Assembly: GCA_963277665.1 (NCBI GenBank)
Contig: OY728121.1
Span: forward strand, 954,092,097-954,156,096
DNA: 64,000 bases
Reading direction: 5' to 3'
Source: Viscum album
Taxonomy: Eukaryota; Streptophyta; Magnoliopsida; Santalales; Viscaceae
In this document: in pieces, positions 34,956 through 47,050 of the stretch
Numbering within the stretch: the first letter of the stretch is position 1
How the letters are laid out: each line of letters starts with the position of its first letter
Made by a program: the position numbers and the translations under genes
Notes under the pieces: generated by a model
Told to the model about the DNA's origin: nothing
What the model saw: only the letters and a program-made list of their open reading frames with translations
Databases searched by the model: none

Positions 34956-37640
34956 GCACCTTTTTTTGGGTTTTGGTTTGAGAAATATTTTTTGGTCAAG
35001 TGTTAGAATTGTTGGATGTTAAGTCTCTAAAATTACACTTGATAGAACTAGATGAAGATAGGGTCACCTTTACCATAAATGTCCAAATTCTATTTAATAG
35101 AAGCATCCAAATGAATGATACAATTAAAATAGTGGTGTTCAAGTGTAGTAATGATGAATTTGGAACTTTTGGGCATATACACTTGGGAATTAACCAAGTT
35201 TAAGAGGATGAAGTGATGTAGATAGAAGTTGTATATCTCAAATGTGGCACATAAGTTTCGGAGGATGTGTGAATGTAGGCATAAGACATGTTTTAGGTGA
35301 TGGAAGTGAGTAGACATAATGGAATTTTGTATGTGTTATTATGAATATTTTATATAAAGGTTCATCAATATGTAATGATTTATTAAGAATATTACCTAAT
35401 ATAAAACTCATGGAGTTACCATATTCATGAATGGTTCACCAAAATGATCATATGAGGGGGTGGAGTTCATCCTAGTTTCCTAGAACAAGTGGTGGGTACA
35501 CCATGATGTTTGGATGGTGGTGCTACTAGAATGAATGACTGGTAGCTATAATTCACCTCTATTAGATAGGATATACATGCTCATTTTTAAAAAAAGTTTA
35601 AAATGAAGAGATCCAAAAAATGTTAACATAAAAAAATATATTTGATCTGAAAGGATGAAATGATAAAATTCATCCCCATGGGAGGAATTACCCATATATC
35701 ACCTGAAATCAGTGTTCATCATAAAAGGAAATTTTTTAGAAGGTTCTTTGAGTAGCACATCTGAATATAATCCCTTGTAACTCAAGATGGGTAATCTTTT
35801 TGGAAGGATGGAACCTTATAACCCAATTTAATCCATTAATGAAAGATGTAATGTGTTCCCCTATAGAGTAGGACTATTTTCCAAACCATGTAATTTATAT
35901 ACATTTTTTATTTCTATTTATGTTGTGTGTCAGTTTTTTATTTCTTTATTGTTTATGGAATAAAATTTTGAAGACTATAAAGTTACCAAAATAAGATTAT
36001 AAGGAGTATCAATATAATGTATAAGGTTCATGGTAGTCTTAGTTCTTGAATTTGATTCTACTAGGGTGTGTCATGGTTTTCAAACTCTTATGGGTGTCTT
36101 ACTCCAAATTGAAGGCCTTGAAGATAAATTTTGATATTAAGAGGTTTGGATGGTTTTAATTCATTGGTTATGGTTCCATAGATACAATATGGTATTCATG
36201 TGATTCAAAATATATATAGAGATGGAAATTACCAATAATTTTAATCAGATACTTGTTGAATATAATCCAATAAGCAATTTATATAGTTTCAAAAGAACCA
36301 GAGTCAATTGAAATTGGGAATGATTAGAAGACTATAAGGTAATTATGGTTGATTAGTTTTCTAAGTTATAGAATAATTTCTTAGGTAAGATAGTGAAAAT
36401 ACTTGGGAGTTTGAGTTTTCTAAAAGAATTCCATGATATTTGTATTTTGGAGGGTTGTTGAGTTATTGAGTTGGAATTTAGAGCTTTGTTGTAAGATTGT
36501 TTATGAATTTTGGAAGATAATTTTTTCCCTTATGATTTTTGGATTGATAGGGAGTAAATTATTTCCAAAGGATATAATTTAAATGGGTATGGTTTTGATT
36601 GATGTTCAATGTTGGAAGATTAAAATTTTAGAGGATGATGGTCAATATAATCTTGTAAAATCTATAGGTTTCATTGATGGTGAGTTTGCTGGAAGTGAGG
36701 TGTTTATAAGAACATGAAACAACAATAAGGAAAGCACAATGAAATATTTTGGAAAGTATATCCATAATAAGTGGAGCATGACTTGAAATAAGGAATTTTC
36801 TATGGAAAAGTTAGTGTAAATCATAATGATTTATTTTTTTTAAAGGAAAGAAAAGATGATAAAATTTGGTTTGTTCACTGGTTCCACATCTGTAATTAGA
36901 GTGGAGAATGGATATTTTAGTATGATTGATGGAAAAAATAACTCTATTATAGAATTTTAATGTTCCATAAGTTCTAGACTATTAATTTCTGGATGTTTTT
37001 AAAATACCATAGATAGGAGAGGGTAGATATTTTTCTTCCAAGTGTTCACCAACCCACTTGAGTAATGGTTATTGGATTTGGGGTTCTCATCACTCAACAT
37101 CTAATAAATAGAACATGTGATTGTTTTGAAATATTTTTTTGGAGGCATTCAAATATTATTTTAGAATTGGTGGTTCCATAATGAAGATAAATGAAAAAAA
37201 AGAGTGTATAATGGTATCAGTCTATGGGAAGGTGACTCTAAAGATAAATTGGATAAATAAATGAATATTTTCATGGAAAGGGATCATGGTTGTAGAAATA
37301 TGTGATAGATCAAAGATTTATCTTGATGAATTTTTTTGATAGGGCATGCATTCTAGAGATGTAGACTTACGAGAATATGGAGGCTATGGAATGATTTTAT
37401 TAATCACATAGATATAAGAATGTGTAATTTTTTTCTAGTAGTAGGAGGCTCCTTAGATCAAATTTTGTAAATATCAAGTTGTTGTCATAGTTAGAATACT
37501 TTGTACCTTAATTGATGAGGTGGTATGAAAATGTGGGTGTTGTTTCTTTAAGAAAAAGTCTAAGGTCTTTCAAAACATTCTTTGATGTAAAACATGACGT
37601 GGTAGATGGTTAAATATAATTAATATGATTAAAGATTATA
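34956..37640 (+). repeat. Unidentified repeat, copy 1
   Basis: Homologous to 38605-41232 at a nearly constant offset of about 3640 bp: 35430 against 39075, 36060 against 39700, 37000 against 40640, 37500 against 41135. Small patches look protein-like on the plus strand, for example CWKIKILEDDGQYNLVKS followed by IGFIDGEFAGSEVF near 36620-36715, with a diverged match FINGDLSKGEVFRKM near 40310 in copy 2. No family is recognised. Stops are dense. It could be a tandem duplication or the LTR pair of a non-autonomous retroelement. Confidence 0.6.
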
Positions 37641-38604
37641 TATGGATGATTGATATATTAGAACCAATGGGTGTTTTAGAATAAATAATTGAAATATTAT
37701 TGTACAATTTGGGGTGCCTAAATGTGGAACATAAGAAGGAGTTCTGTAGTGCATGATAACTTTGTTTGGGGTAGGATCATCCTGAGATACTCTATGTTTG
37801 GGAAAAAATGTTTTTTTTCTATCAACTATACATTCCTTGGGAATTTAACTATGACCACATTGATTTTGAAAGATAAATAACCCCAATAATCGAGTGTGTG
37901 TATTTTTAAAGGATTGACGTTGAAGACTTTAGTGTTTTCCAACTCTATGGTAATGAATTTTGGAAGGTAACTAGAGTTTCATAAGGTCCCCTAAAACGAA
38001 GGTGACTCTTGATAGTTCATAACTGAGATGGAATATAATGAGAGAAAATGACATATTCATGCCTTGGTTTCATTGAGAATGGTTATCAAAAGGCATTTAA
38101 GTTTTTTAGTGGTAGTTTATTAGTATGATGATATCATAATTTCTAGAGGATATGATTTTTATGGTGGTAAGTTCCAGTGGTATCACTGAATTTCATTATA
38201 CCATATAATATCAGATTGTAGAAGATTGAAAATAGAGTTTTTGAAGTGTAGTATCCTAGAAAGAGAAATGCTAGGATAGGGTACACATAACATCTTGTTT
38301 ATGGGACTTCACAAAATTCAAGATGAGTTTAGTTCTATTTTATTTAGAGGAATTTCATAGAGGAATTCAAATTTTTTTGTGGGATAGGAGTGAGTGGTCA
38401 TATTTTGGAAGACTGGGGAAATTTTTTCTCTATGAATATTGAAAGATAATGACCATTATGGGGAACTATGGTGACACTATAAAAGGAAGAAATAAGAAAA
38501 GTTTATTGTTTTCTAGTTGAAAAGTGGACATTGGTGAAATCCATGTGGATAGTTTTTGAGTGGGATATTATTATACTTAAACTACAAAATCAATCTTCAA
38601 GTAG
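37641..38604. other. Spacer between the two repeat copies
   Basis: About 960 bp that are present once in the window. If the repeat is a tandem duplication this is the end of unit 1; if it is an LTR pair, this would be a very short internal region. I find no PBS, polypurine tract or coding domain that decides between them. Confidence 0.4.
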
Positions 38605-41232
38605 TATATTTTTTAGTTTTGGTGTGAGAACAATTATTTTCTTAAGTGATGGAATTTACAAAATTTATGTCTCTAGAATTAGACATAACATAACCATATA
38701 TAGATAGGTTTACCTTTAATATGGTTATTCCAATTCAGGTCAGAGGAAGTAGTTGAATATAAGTATCAATATAAGAATTAGTGTTCAAGTGTTGGAATTT
38801 GGAAGGAGGAACTTCATACCCTATTCACTTTGGTACAAACCATGTACTAGTGGATAGAGTGATATAGATCTAAAGTGCATGTACCGCGTGTTGTACAAAA
38901 GATATAGATGAAGTGGGAATGTTGGAAGTAACCATGTTATAGGTAATGGAAGTGTGGTAAAAAAATAATTGTGTAATAATTATTATAAATATTTTTTAAT
39001 GGTTTATTAATACATAGGAATTTATTTATAATTTTACATAAGTTTAAAATCATATAGTTTCCAAATATGATAACTATTCAATGAAAAAACCACTTGAGTT
39101 GATGGATCACATACTGGTTGAATTGAAAAAGTTGTGGTTGGACTATGAAATTTTCAAGGTAGTGCTACCAGAGTGAAATTTTGGAAGCTATTATTCACCT
39201 CTATTTAAAGATAGGTGAAGGCTCACATTGAAAAAAACATGAAAATGAGATATAAAATCAATGATCGACTAGATTAGAAGAAAATTTATTTAGAAGGTGG
39301 ATGATACAACATCTCACACCATGGGGGGATTTAACCACAGAGTGCATCCCATGGGTGTTCATTGTGGAAAGCATTAGTTAGAAGGTTCTTTGAGTAGGGT
39401 GTCTAGAAGGAGTCCCATATAACTCAAGCTTGGTGGGATTTTGGGAAGGACCCCCCCTTGTGTATCAGTTTACTCCCTTCATGGAAGATAAATTTTGTTC
39501 CCTTGTGTAGTAGGACCAATATCCAAAACATGTAACTTTTTTTCATTGTTACTTTTTGTTTATGTCATGTTTTAGTTATTTTCCTATTCCATATTTATGG
39601 ATGATCATGTTGAAGAGAATGAGTTGACTAAAATCTGAGTAATGAGAAGATCGAAATGATGGCTAGTGTCCCTAGTCTTAATAGTTTTGGAAATTGACTC
39701 CACTAGGGTGTGACATGGAATTTATAACCTTCTGGGTGCCTTGTTCCATATTAGAGGTCTAAAAGATAACTTTCAATAGTATTAAGTTTGGATGGTTTCA
39801 ATACACTGGTTTTTATTCCCTATATACAGTATGATAAAAATGATATTCATAAGATATGTGGAAGGGGAAATTCTAAAAAAGTTGTATCGGAGTTTAGTTA
39901 TAGAGAATTTGGTGATAAGTTTTTTGAGTTTTAAAAGAACCAATTTCAAGTAGTATTGAGCTTGGTTGGTAGACTGTAAGATAATTATGGCTGATTATTT
40001 TACTTAGTTCCCAAAGAATACCACAATTAATCTATGGTACTATGGATTTTTGGTTTTCTAAAATAATTTCATGATTTTTATGTCTCGAGGAATGTTCCAT
40101 TATTTTTAGGAAATTTAGATCTTATTTAAATGATTGAAGATGATTTCCAAAAGATAGTCATGATCCGTTATGCTTTTTAGATTTTGTAGGAGTATAATGT
40201 TTCCAGAGGATGGAGTTGAAATAGGCAAGGTATAGAATGATGTTTGATGGTATAAGATTAAAACTTTAAATAATGATGGTTTTTTATACTTAGAAAATCC
40301 AAAAGTTTCATTAATGGAGATTTATCCAAAGGTGAGGTGTTTAGAAAAATGGGATTCCATGATAGGAAAGAACAAAGAAAAATTCTTGAAGGTGTATCCA
40401 GGAGAAGTTTCATATGATCCAAAAGGAATAGGTTTTGGTTGTAAAAGTCGATGAAAGTCACTAGGATGAATTTAAGGAGAGGAAGAAGAAATTGATAAAA
40501 TTTGGATGGTTCCATGATTTTGACATCTATCATACATGTAAAAATAAATATTTTAATAGTATTATTAGGACTAAAAGATTTATTCTGTGAGGTGAATTCT
40601 CTTCAATTTATAGAAAGTTAATTTACAATGGTTTTGAAAATACCGTAGCTGATAGGGGGTGGTTGTTTTTCTACAAAGTGTTCAAAAGCCCACTAGAGTC
40701 ATGGTTTTTGAATTTGGGGATCTCACTAGTTAATTATTGGTAAGGGGAGTAAGTTTTTATTCAATATCATTCATTTGGGAGATGTTAAAATTCAATTTTA
40801 GAAGTGGTGGTTCCTTTCAGAAGAATAATATAAGTAAGGAGTGTGTCTTGATCCCAATCAATGAGAAAGAGAATCTAATGATTAGCTGAAGAAAAAAAAT
40901 GAATATATGAGGTGCATAAGATCATGGTTGTGGGAAAGTGTGAGAGAAATATCTTTGTGTCCTGATGGGTTTTTAGATGTATCATGCATGCTAGAGAATC
41001 AAATTTATAGGAAAATAGAGGTTGGGGCATGGTTGTATCATTCACTTAGAGTTGTAAAGGTTAGAGGTGTTTCTGAAAGGAAGACACACCCTAGATTGGA
41101 ATTTGGACAACTTTTTTGTTCACACATGTCCATTTTACTTCATACCTTCATTGATGAGGTGGAATGAAAGTATGGGTGTATTTTCCTCAAGCTCAAGTCA
41201 GAGGTGTTTCAAAACCTTTATCAAAGAAGAAC
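38605..41232 (+). repeat. Unidentified repeat, copy 2, interrupted by G3
   Basis: Diverged second copy of 34956-37640. It includes the window's longest non-gypsy open stretch in this part, 40907-41167 (86 residues, starting MRCIRSWLWESVREIS), which has no known domain and whose copy 1 counterpart (about 37290-37520) is full of stops. Homology ends exactly at 41232, where G3 begins, and resumes at 52063 (CATGATGTAGAAGAT against CATGACGTGGTAGAT at about 37599). Confidence 0.6.
41228..41232 (+). repeat. G3 target-site duplication, left copy (AGAAC)
   Basis: AGAAC immediately precedes the LTR TG at 41233; the same five bases follow the other LTR at 52058-52062. Five bases is the standard gypsy duplication size, and the flanking host repeat is colinear across the join. 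Confidence 0.88.
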
Positions 41233-44186
41233 TGTCATAACTTGACCTACTCGAGCCCACTTAGCTGATGACATGTTGAGTGTAACACACAAAGGTAGTC
41301 TCTAATAGGATAAGGGATAAAAACAAGTGTCGATAAGGCATTAAATAAAATGGTAAGAATTAGACTAAAGTAACTATAAAAATGCACACAACTATATATA
41401 TGAAAAAGTGAATAATAATAATAAAAGAATATAACATCTAGAGTATAACCATGCATGAAATAACCTCTAGAGAGTACATCAGAGTATGAAATTATAAACC
41501 AAAGTATAAAGGGAAAAAATAAACATCAAAACAGATATGAATTCTCATCATGATAAAATATAGAAAAGGAAAAATAAAGAGAGCACAACTTCTAGTATCC
41601 AATTCTGAGCACCGAATGTATTCAATACTCCCAAGGTACCACTATGCTCCACTGATGTCACTGCTGATCTTCCTATCACCTGTATAAGAGATGACACATG
41701 CGGGCGAAGCCCATATAGGTGTGACTATATACATACCCAGTAGGACACATGAAAAACCATAAGGGGAGAAATATAATGTTACAGTAGTAGTCATCCTAAC
41801 CCATAATAGGAGTGAAACTAAACCAAACATATATTCTCAATAAAGAAACCATGAAGAGAGAGAAACGAAATCTCAATCTCTAAAACCTAGATAAGAATGA
41901 AAAGTCAATATACTACTCTAAAGGTTCATATTTTATGCTCAACATCTCACGTATCCATACAATAATCCATGTGGAGGACCCGCACATTTACACTATGCTC
42001 ATATCCGAAGGGGAACTATCTCCATTAGAGGACCCATACCCTAGTTTGACATGGGGTTCTACATAATGGTTATAGGATCTATAACCTAGTGCATCAGGGT
42101 GGGGGTGGTGGGGGGGGACTAAATAGATAGATGACCTGTTCCCTAGTTCGATGGGGGGGGGTTCTAGTTGATGGATAAAAGATCTGTTCCCCAATGTGTT
42201 CGGGGGGGGGGGGGGGGGTTCTACTCAATAGATAGAGGACCCACACCCTTTTGTGTTAGGGGTATTCCACTCCATAGATAGTGGACCCTCTCCTAGGTGC
42301 ATCATGGGGGTAGCAATAGATATGTGTAGAGAGTACGAGGGACTTGTGCCCAACTATGACTGGGGGGGGGGGTTTCCAACCTCAACATTTCTCGAATGAT
42401 CGCACAAAATCACTACCAATGGTCAAGAATCACCTAAAGAAGATTCATTCCTGTAAACCTCTCATTATTTCTCAAAATAAACTATAAAGGCTACAACCAT
42501 GTTCTATGTGGAAAAATACATAAGATAAGATACTCATAGGAAAAAATAATAGTTTCAAAGCAGAAGATAAGAAAGGTATAATATATCGAAGGAGGTACAC
42601 AACACATCCGTTAGGTTACATGGCGTGTGACCTTTCTTGGAAACTTATAAATTTCCTCTCCTACACATGGATTGGATAGACATGTGTTACTACATGATGT
42701 GTACGTGTGGCATATGATGAGTTTTGGAAACTCAAGTCCTGTCCATGTTCTTCTGGCCCGTGCCCGTGCACACTGTCCATGCTGTTGTACTCTACTTATG
42801 CCTGTGTGTCTGGCTATTACCATGAATTTGTACTTATAGAGTACACACTAATCTTCCCACACTGGTTTACATGGAATGTATGAGTCATCCAGGGCATGTG
42901 ATCTTTATCTCCACCTGAAACCCTAGCTACCTTAGCTAGGGGACTACATAGTGTTTGTTCCTACGAGATAAACAATGTTTAATTGAGTTTTCTGTAGAAA
43001 CCTAGTTTATTATAATGGATCCCAAATCCACCATTTCCACCTACTTTTTTCCTTTTAATTTTCTCTATTTCCCTAAAATCTAAGGAAACACCATCAACCA
43101 TCGATTCCTGGTATCCGGTGGCCGAAAATATGAAGTTCAATCACTCTTGCAGTAATCCATTACACGACCCATTACTATTTATTGTTCTAAAATACAAATA
43201 CATCACTTTAATCTTGTATTAATGCTTGATAAAATAGAAAACCTTTTATCCATACATCATTCATGAAACAACCACAAATTTAGGGGTTAAATCAAGCTCA
43301 AACCCACCCTGAAAATATTGAACCTTGACCCCATGGGCCAATAAAAATGAATATGAAGAACAATGGGGAAAAGAAAAAGAACAAGATGACTCCACCATTT
43401 AATGATTTGGTCTCATCCAATGATCATATTAATGAGAACCAGGGTGAATAAAAAGTCATAAATATAATAAACCGGGTTCAATAACACATTTTTTGATCAG
43501 GCTCATGTGAAGAATGGGTAATCATAGATCAATAAAAACGATAATAAAAATCCATGATTATCAATTAATTCTTTGGTAAAAAACCATAAATAATGATCCC
43601 TACTATGATTATGGAACAATTTTTGGTGAAGAATGCATACACTAGAGGCGAAGGAGAAGATATTCTATGATTTCTATCCATACCTTGTTCCACCTCAATC
43701 TATTTATTGATATTAATCCTTGGATTTTCTAATACCAACTAAGAATGATCCCCATCCCATTAAATCATCCCAGGGTTATGCAGCCAACCATGGCGATTTT
43801 CCATAACTGATTATTTCTAAGGGAGTATTTGGTTTTAGCATTTAAAATAAAACAAATACATAAATTATTTATTTTTATGAAATTCACCCATCAATGATAT
43901 ACTCCCATGGAAATTCTGATTTTGACGAACATTATTTCATGCTTAGGGTTAACACAAAATTTGGAAAATAATCATGGTATAAAATCTCCCATCCGAGGTT
44001 CCAAACAATGGGAAAACCAAAAAAACCAAAAGGATGTGCGTGAATGTTTAAAAATATATTTATATTTTTAATATATTAATTTAGGTTTCCTATGACACCC
44101 AAACATCACAACAATATAGGGGATAAATCCAGATATATACCTAAAAATATTCAAAGGACTAATTCCAAAACACCAGAGTCATTATA
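41233..44186 (-). repeat. 3' LTR of G3
   Basis: Begins TGTCATAACTTG; the right end CCAGAGTCATTATA aligns with CCAGAGACGTTACA of the other LTR. It carries the G-run minisatellite (41970-42400), a conserved CACATGGATTGGAT block near 42663 (50517 in the 5' LTR), and the AAACATCGATTTCC-type 3' third. The open frames in it (41642-41830, 42611-42823 and others) have no homologous open frame in the 5' LTR and are chance. Confidence 0.85.
41970..42400. repeat. Minisatellite with long G runs in the G3 3' LTR
   Basis: About eight units of roughly 50-55 bp built on 'GATAGAGGACCCACACCCTA', then 'GTG..TTAGGGGGGGG', then 'TTCCACT'. Unit starts near 41974, 42028, 42079, 42128, 42177, 42232, 42281 and 42337. 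Uninterrupted G runs on the plus strand: 9 at 42153, 17 at 42202-42218, 11 at 42362, plus a GGGTGGGGGTGGTGGGGGGG cluster at 42097. In element sense these are C runs. Confidence 0.85.
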
Positions 44187-44204
44187 TTCGCTCCCACTTT
44201 AAGG
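44187..44204 (-). other. G3 polypurine tract
   Basis: The minus strand reads CCTTAAAGTGGGAGCGAA immediately before the LTR, the usual position and composition for the plus-strand primer of a gypsy element. Confidence 0.7.
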
Positions 44205-45250
44205 ATTTCCACCCCAAAAATCATAGGGTACCCAAAAAGGTGAAGTCAATGAGTCTAAATATAACTCTTACACTCCCAAGATCTCTTCTAAAATCTATTA
44301 TGCTTCTAAATCACACAAACCAAAAGTATGGTCCATCCAAAAACAATCCTCTCCTTCTAATCCTTGATCGCATCGGGTACTCCATGAAGGTGGATTTATC
44401 CTTGATGTCCAAATCTCCCCAATAAATAACATGAGTTGGTTCATGAAAATATCTCATAAATTGTGACACATGGAATATTCCATGAAGTTGGTCTAATTAT
44501 TTTGGAAAAGCTAAGTGGTAAGAAACCTCACTAATCCTCTATAGGATCTCAAATTGACTGATGAACCTTAGGAGAAACCTTTTTCACCAACTTAATATTT
44601 GAAATCCTCATCATATGGATAATCTTAGGAATACATGGTCTCCTTGATATAAATATAAAGTCCCATGAAATTGACCTACTTAAGTTTTTTTGTCTTCTCT
44701 AGGCTTCCCTCATATGCTCATGGATCACTTGAACCTTATTTGTCATCGCCTACACCATATATGGACCAACAAGACATGTGTCTCCAATATCATTCTTGAA
44801 AAAGGGTGACCTGTAGGGTCTCCCATACAATTCCTCAAAATTTTACAAACTGATATTAGAGTGATCATTGTTATTATATAATCAAACTCTTGCAATGGAA
44901 GGTGATCCTGCAAGCTATGAGGAAATCCCAACACATTGGTTGTCAACATATTCTCCAATTCCTGGATATTACGATCAGTCTTCACATATATATGGGGTTG
45001 AAACATTGTACTCATCCTCAAATTGGTCCTTAATTCCTCCTACAATGCTCTCCACAACTGTGATGTGAACCAAGAATCATTGTCAGAGAAAATTTTTGAG
45101 GGTACCCGATGAGGCTGGACAATCTCTCGTACTTAGAAAACACCCCAAAATATTAAATGAACTCTGTTACCAAATGAATATAATGTGTGAAGACTTGTTA
45201 ATTTAGTTAAAAACCATAAATATAGAGTCATTTCCTCTCACTATCCATGA
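44205..45250 (-). pseudogene. G3 integrase remnant
   Basis: Minus strand. The core end at 44743-45021 reads STMFQPHIYVKTDRNIQELE, then a NMLTT..GF segment and QDHLPLQEFDYI, matching gypsy integrase '..FHPQTDGQ.ERTIQ.LEDMLR...W..HLPL.EFAYNN'. The catalytic Glu position of Q.ER is Asp (TDRNIQ). At about 44770-44560 KVQVIHEHMREA.RRQKN and ISNIKLVKKVSPKVHQSI correspond to the C-terminal 'R..AQ.RQK.YAD' segment and the region before the chromodomain. A chromodomain at 44205-44450 is expected, but I cannot read it. Stops throughout. Confidence 0.75.
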
Positions 45251-47050
45251 TATACCCATAAAAAAGTCCATATATATTCCTTCCCATTTCCATTCTGGGA
45301 TCTCAAGAAGCTGTGTTAAACTTGTTGGAACCTGATATTAAGCCTTTACTTACTGACATGTGAGATGATGAGATATGAAATAAAAAACAATCTGCCTAAT
45401 TACATCCCACAAAAACTACCACTAAAGGTCCTTGTACATAATTTCCATGCAAGGGTGTATAGACTAGGTCAAATTGTGAAACTTCATCATCACTTCTTCA
45501 CACAATGGGACCAGAACCACCATCCGTCCCTGGAAAAGGATGGAATGCTCCTCTTCTTCTAAAAATCCATTTGTTCATATCTTAAGGATATATTGTCATG
45601 TAGAACATCAAAATTGATGTTTCCTAACCAATTCTCTCCCAAATGAAGAAGAAGTATAAGAGTCACCATCTTTGATTGAAGAAAAACTACACCCCACTCC
45701 TCCACCATGGTCAGCTATAACAAAGCTTACTACTCAGAAGACTCCTCCACCAAGCGTGATTAGGAATTACTGTTATGGGAAATTTCCACCACATTTACCT
45801 TCCTAAGAGTATAGACTATCTCAAATTCATAGTCCTATAATAACTCCAACCAAATCCTCTATCTCAGCTTATGATATCTCCATGTGAATATGTTCCTGAG
45901 ACTCCAGTGGTCTGAGTAAACAAAAAAAAAACAATTCTCACCTAGAAGATGGTGCCTCCACATCTTAAAAGTGAAGACTACCACCACCAACTCTAGGTCA
46001 CTACTCACATAGTTCTTCTCATTGTGTGTCAAATATCTCAACCCATAATAGATCACTGACCATATCTACATCAACATGAAACCAATCCCAACTCTAGATT
46101 CATTATAAAACACCACGTATTCAATGCCCTCCACCAAAAGTCTCAACACAGGATAAAATTTCATCCATAGATTCATCTCCTAAAAGTATCCATAACATAA
46201 CTTGTTCCATGTAAATGGATTCCCTTTTCACATTAAGTTGGTCAAAGGGATTGCAATCCTAGAGAAGTCTTCCATGAAGCTCATATATTAACTCAAAAAT
46301 CTAAAAAACTCCTCACCTATGACACACTATTGGGTGGATACCAATAAAGAACCACATAAATTTTCCTTAGGTCCATATCTATATCATGATCATATATTAT
46401 TTTCCATAGAAAGTGAACCTCATAGATCAAAAACCATCATTTTGAGTGATTAACATAAAACTGGTGCTCTTGGAGTAAGTCTTGGAAAAACCTCAAATTA
46501 TCTACATGCTCCTCCTCTAATGTAGAGTAAATGTGTATATTACTAATGAATAAAAATATGAACCATTCCATGTATGGCTAGAATATCTGGTTCATATGAT
46601 CTATGAACATAGTTGGGGAATTCATCACCTTGAAATGAGTGACCTAGAATTCATAGTGTTCCTAGAAACATCAAAATTACATATTCATAATATCATCCTT
46701 GTGAACCCTTAATTGGTGGTAGCTAGACCTGAGATCGATCTTTGAGAACTAACTTTCACCTATAAACTAGTTAGAATGCTCATAAATTCTCAATAAGGGG
46801 TACTTTTCCTTTATTTTTACTTGATTAAGGTGATGATAATCCAGAAAAAACCTAATGCTCCCACTCTACCTTTTCACAAACAAAATCATAGCTACCTAAG
46901 GGGAAAAATGTGTATAATAAAAACATTCACTCAAATGTCATAAAACTACAGCCTCAACTCCCAGTTCTTGTAAGGGTCAATGTGATATGATGAGAAAGAT
47001 ATTGGTGCAATCCTAGGTTGAAAGTTGATGTAGAAGTTCATCTCCCACAT
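45251..47050 (-). pseudogene. G3 reverse transcriptase and RNase H remnant
   Basis: Minus strand. RNase H at 45859-46056 reads GLRYLTHNEKNYVSSDLELV, then FKMWRHHLLGENC and YSDHWSLRNIF, the typical gypsy RNase H motifs ('HE.NY..HDLELAAVV.ALK.WRHYL.G', 'TDH.SL.Y'). RT lies at about 46990-46200. Its active site, near 46535-46572, reads WFIFLFISNIHIY where the family has F-x-D-D-I-L-V-Y, so the catalytic Asp pair has become Ser-Asn. The tether between RT and RNase H contains further stops. Non-functional. Confidence 0.8.

Noticed and set aside
34956..41232. Endogenous pararetrovirus as an explanation for the direct repeat
   Set aside because: No movement protein, coat protein, RT or RNase H motif could be read on either strand.
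41970..42400. CRISPR-like array (regular repeats with spacers)
   Set aside because: Units are contiguous 50-55 bp repeats with diverged copies and no spacers, in a plant LTR.
45365..45562. 65-residue plus-strand frame
   Set aside because: Shadow of the minus-strand G3 pol remnant; minus-strand translation gives gypsy integrase and RNase H motifs around it.
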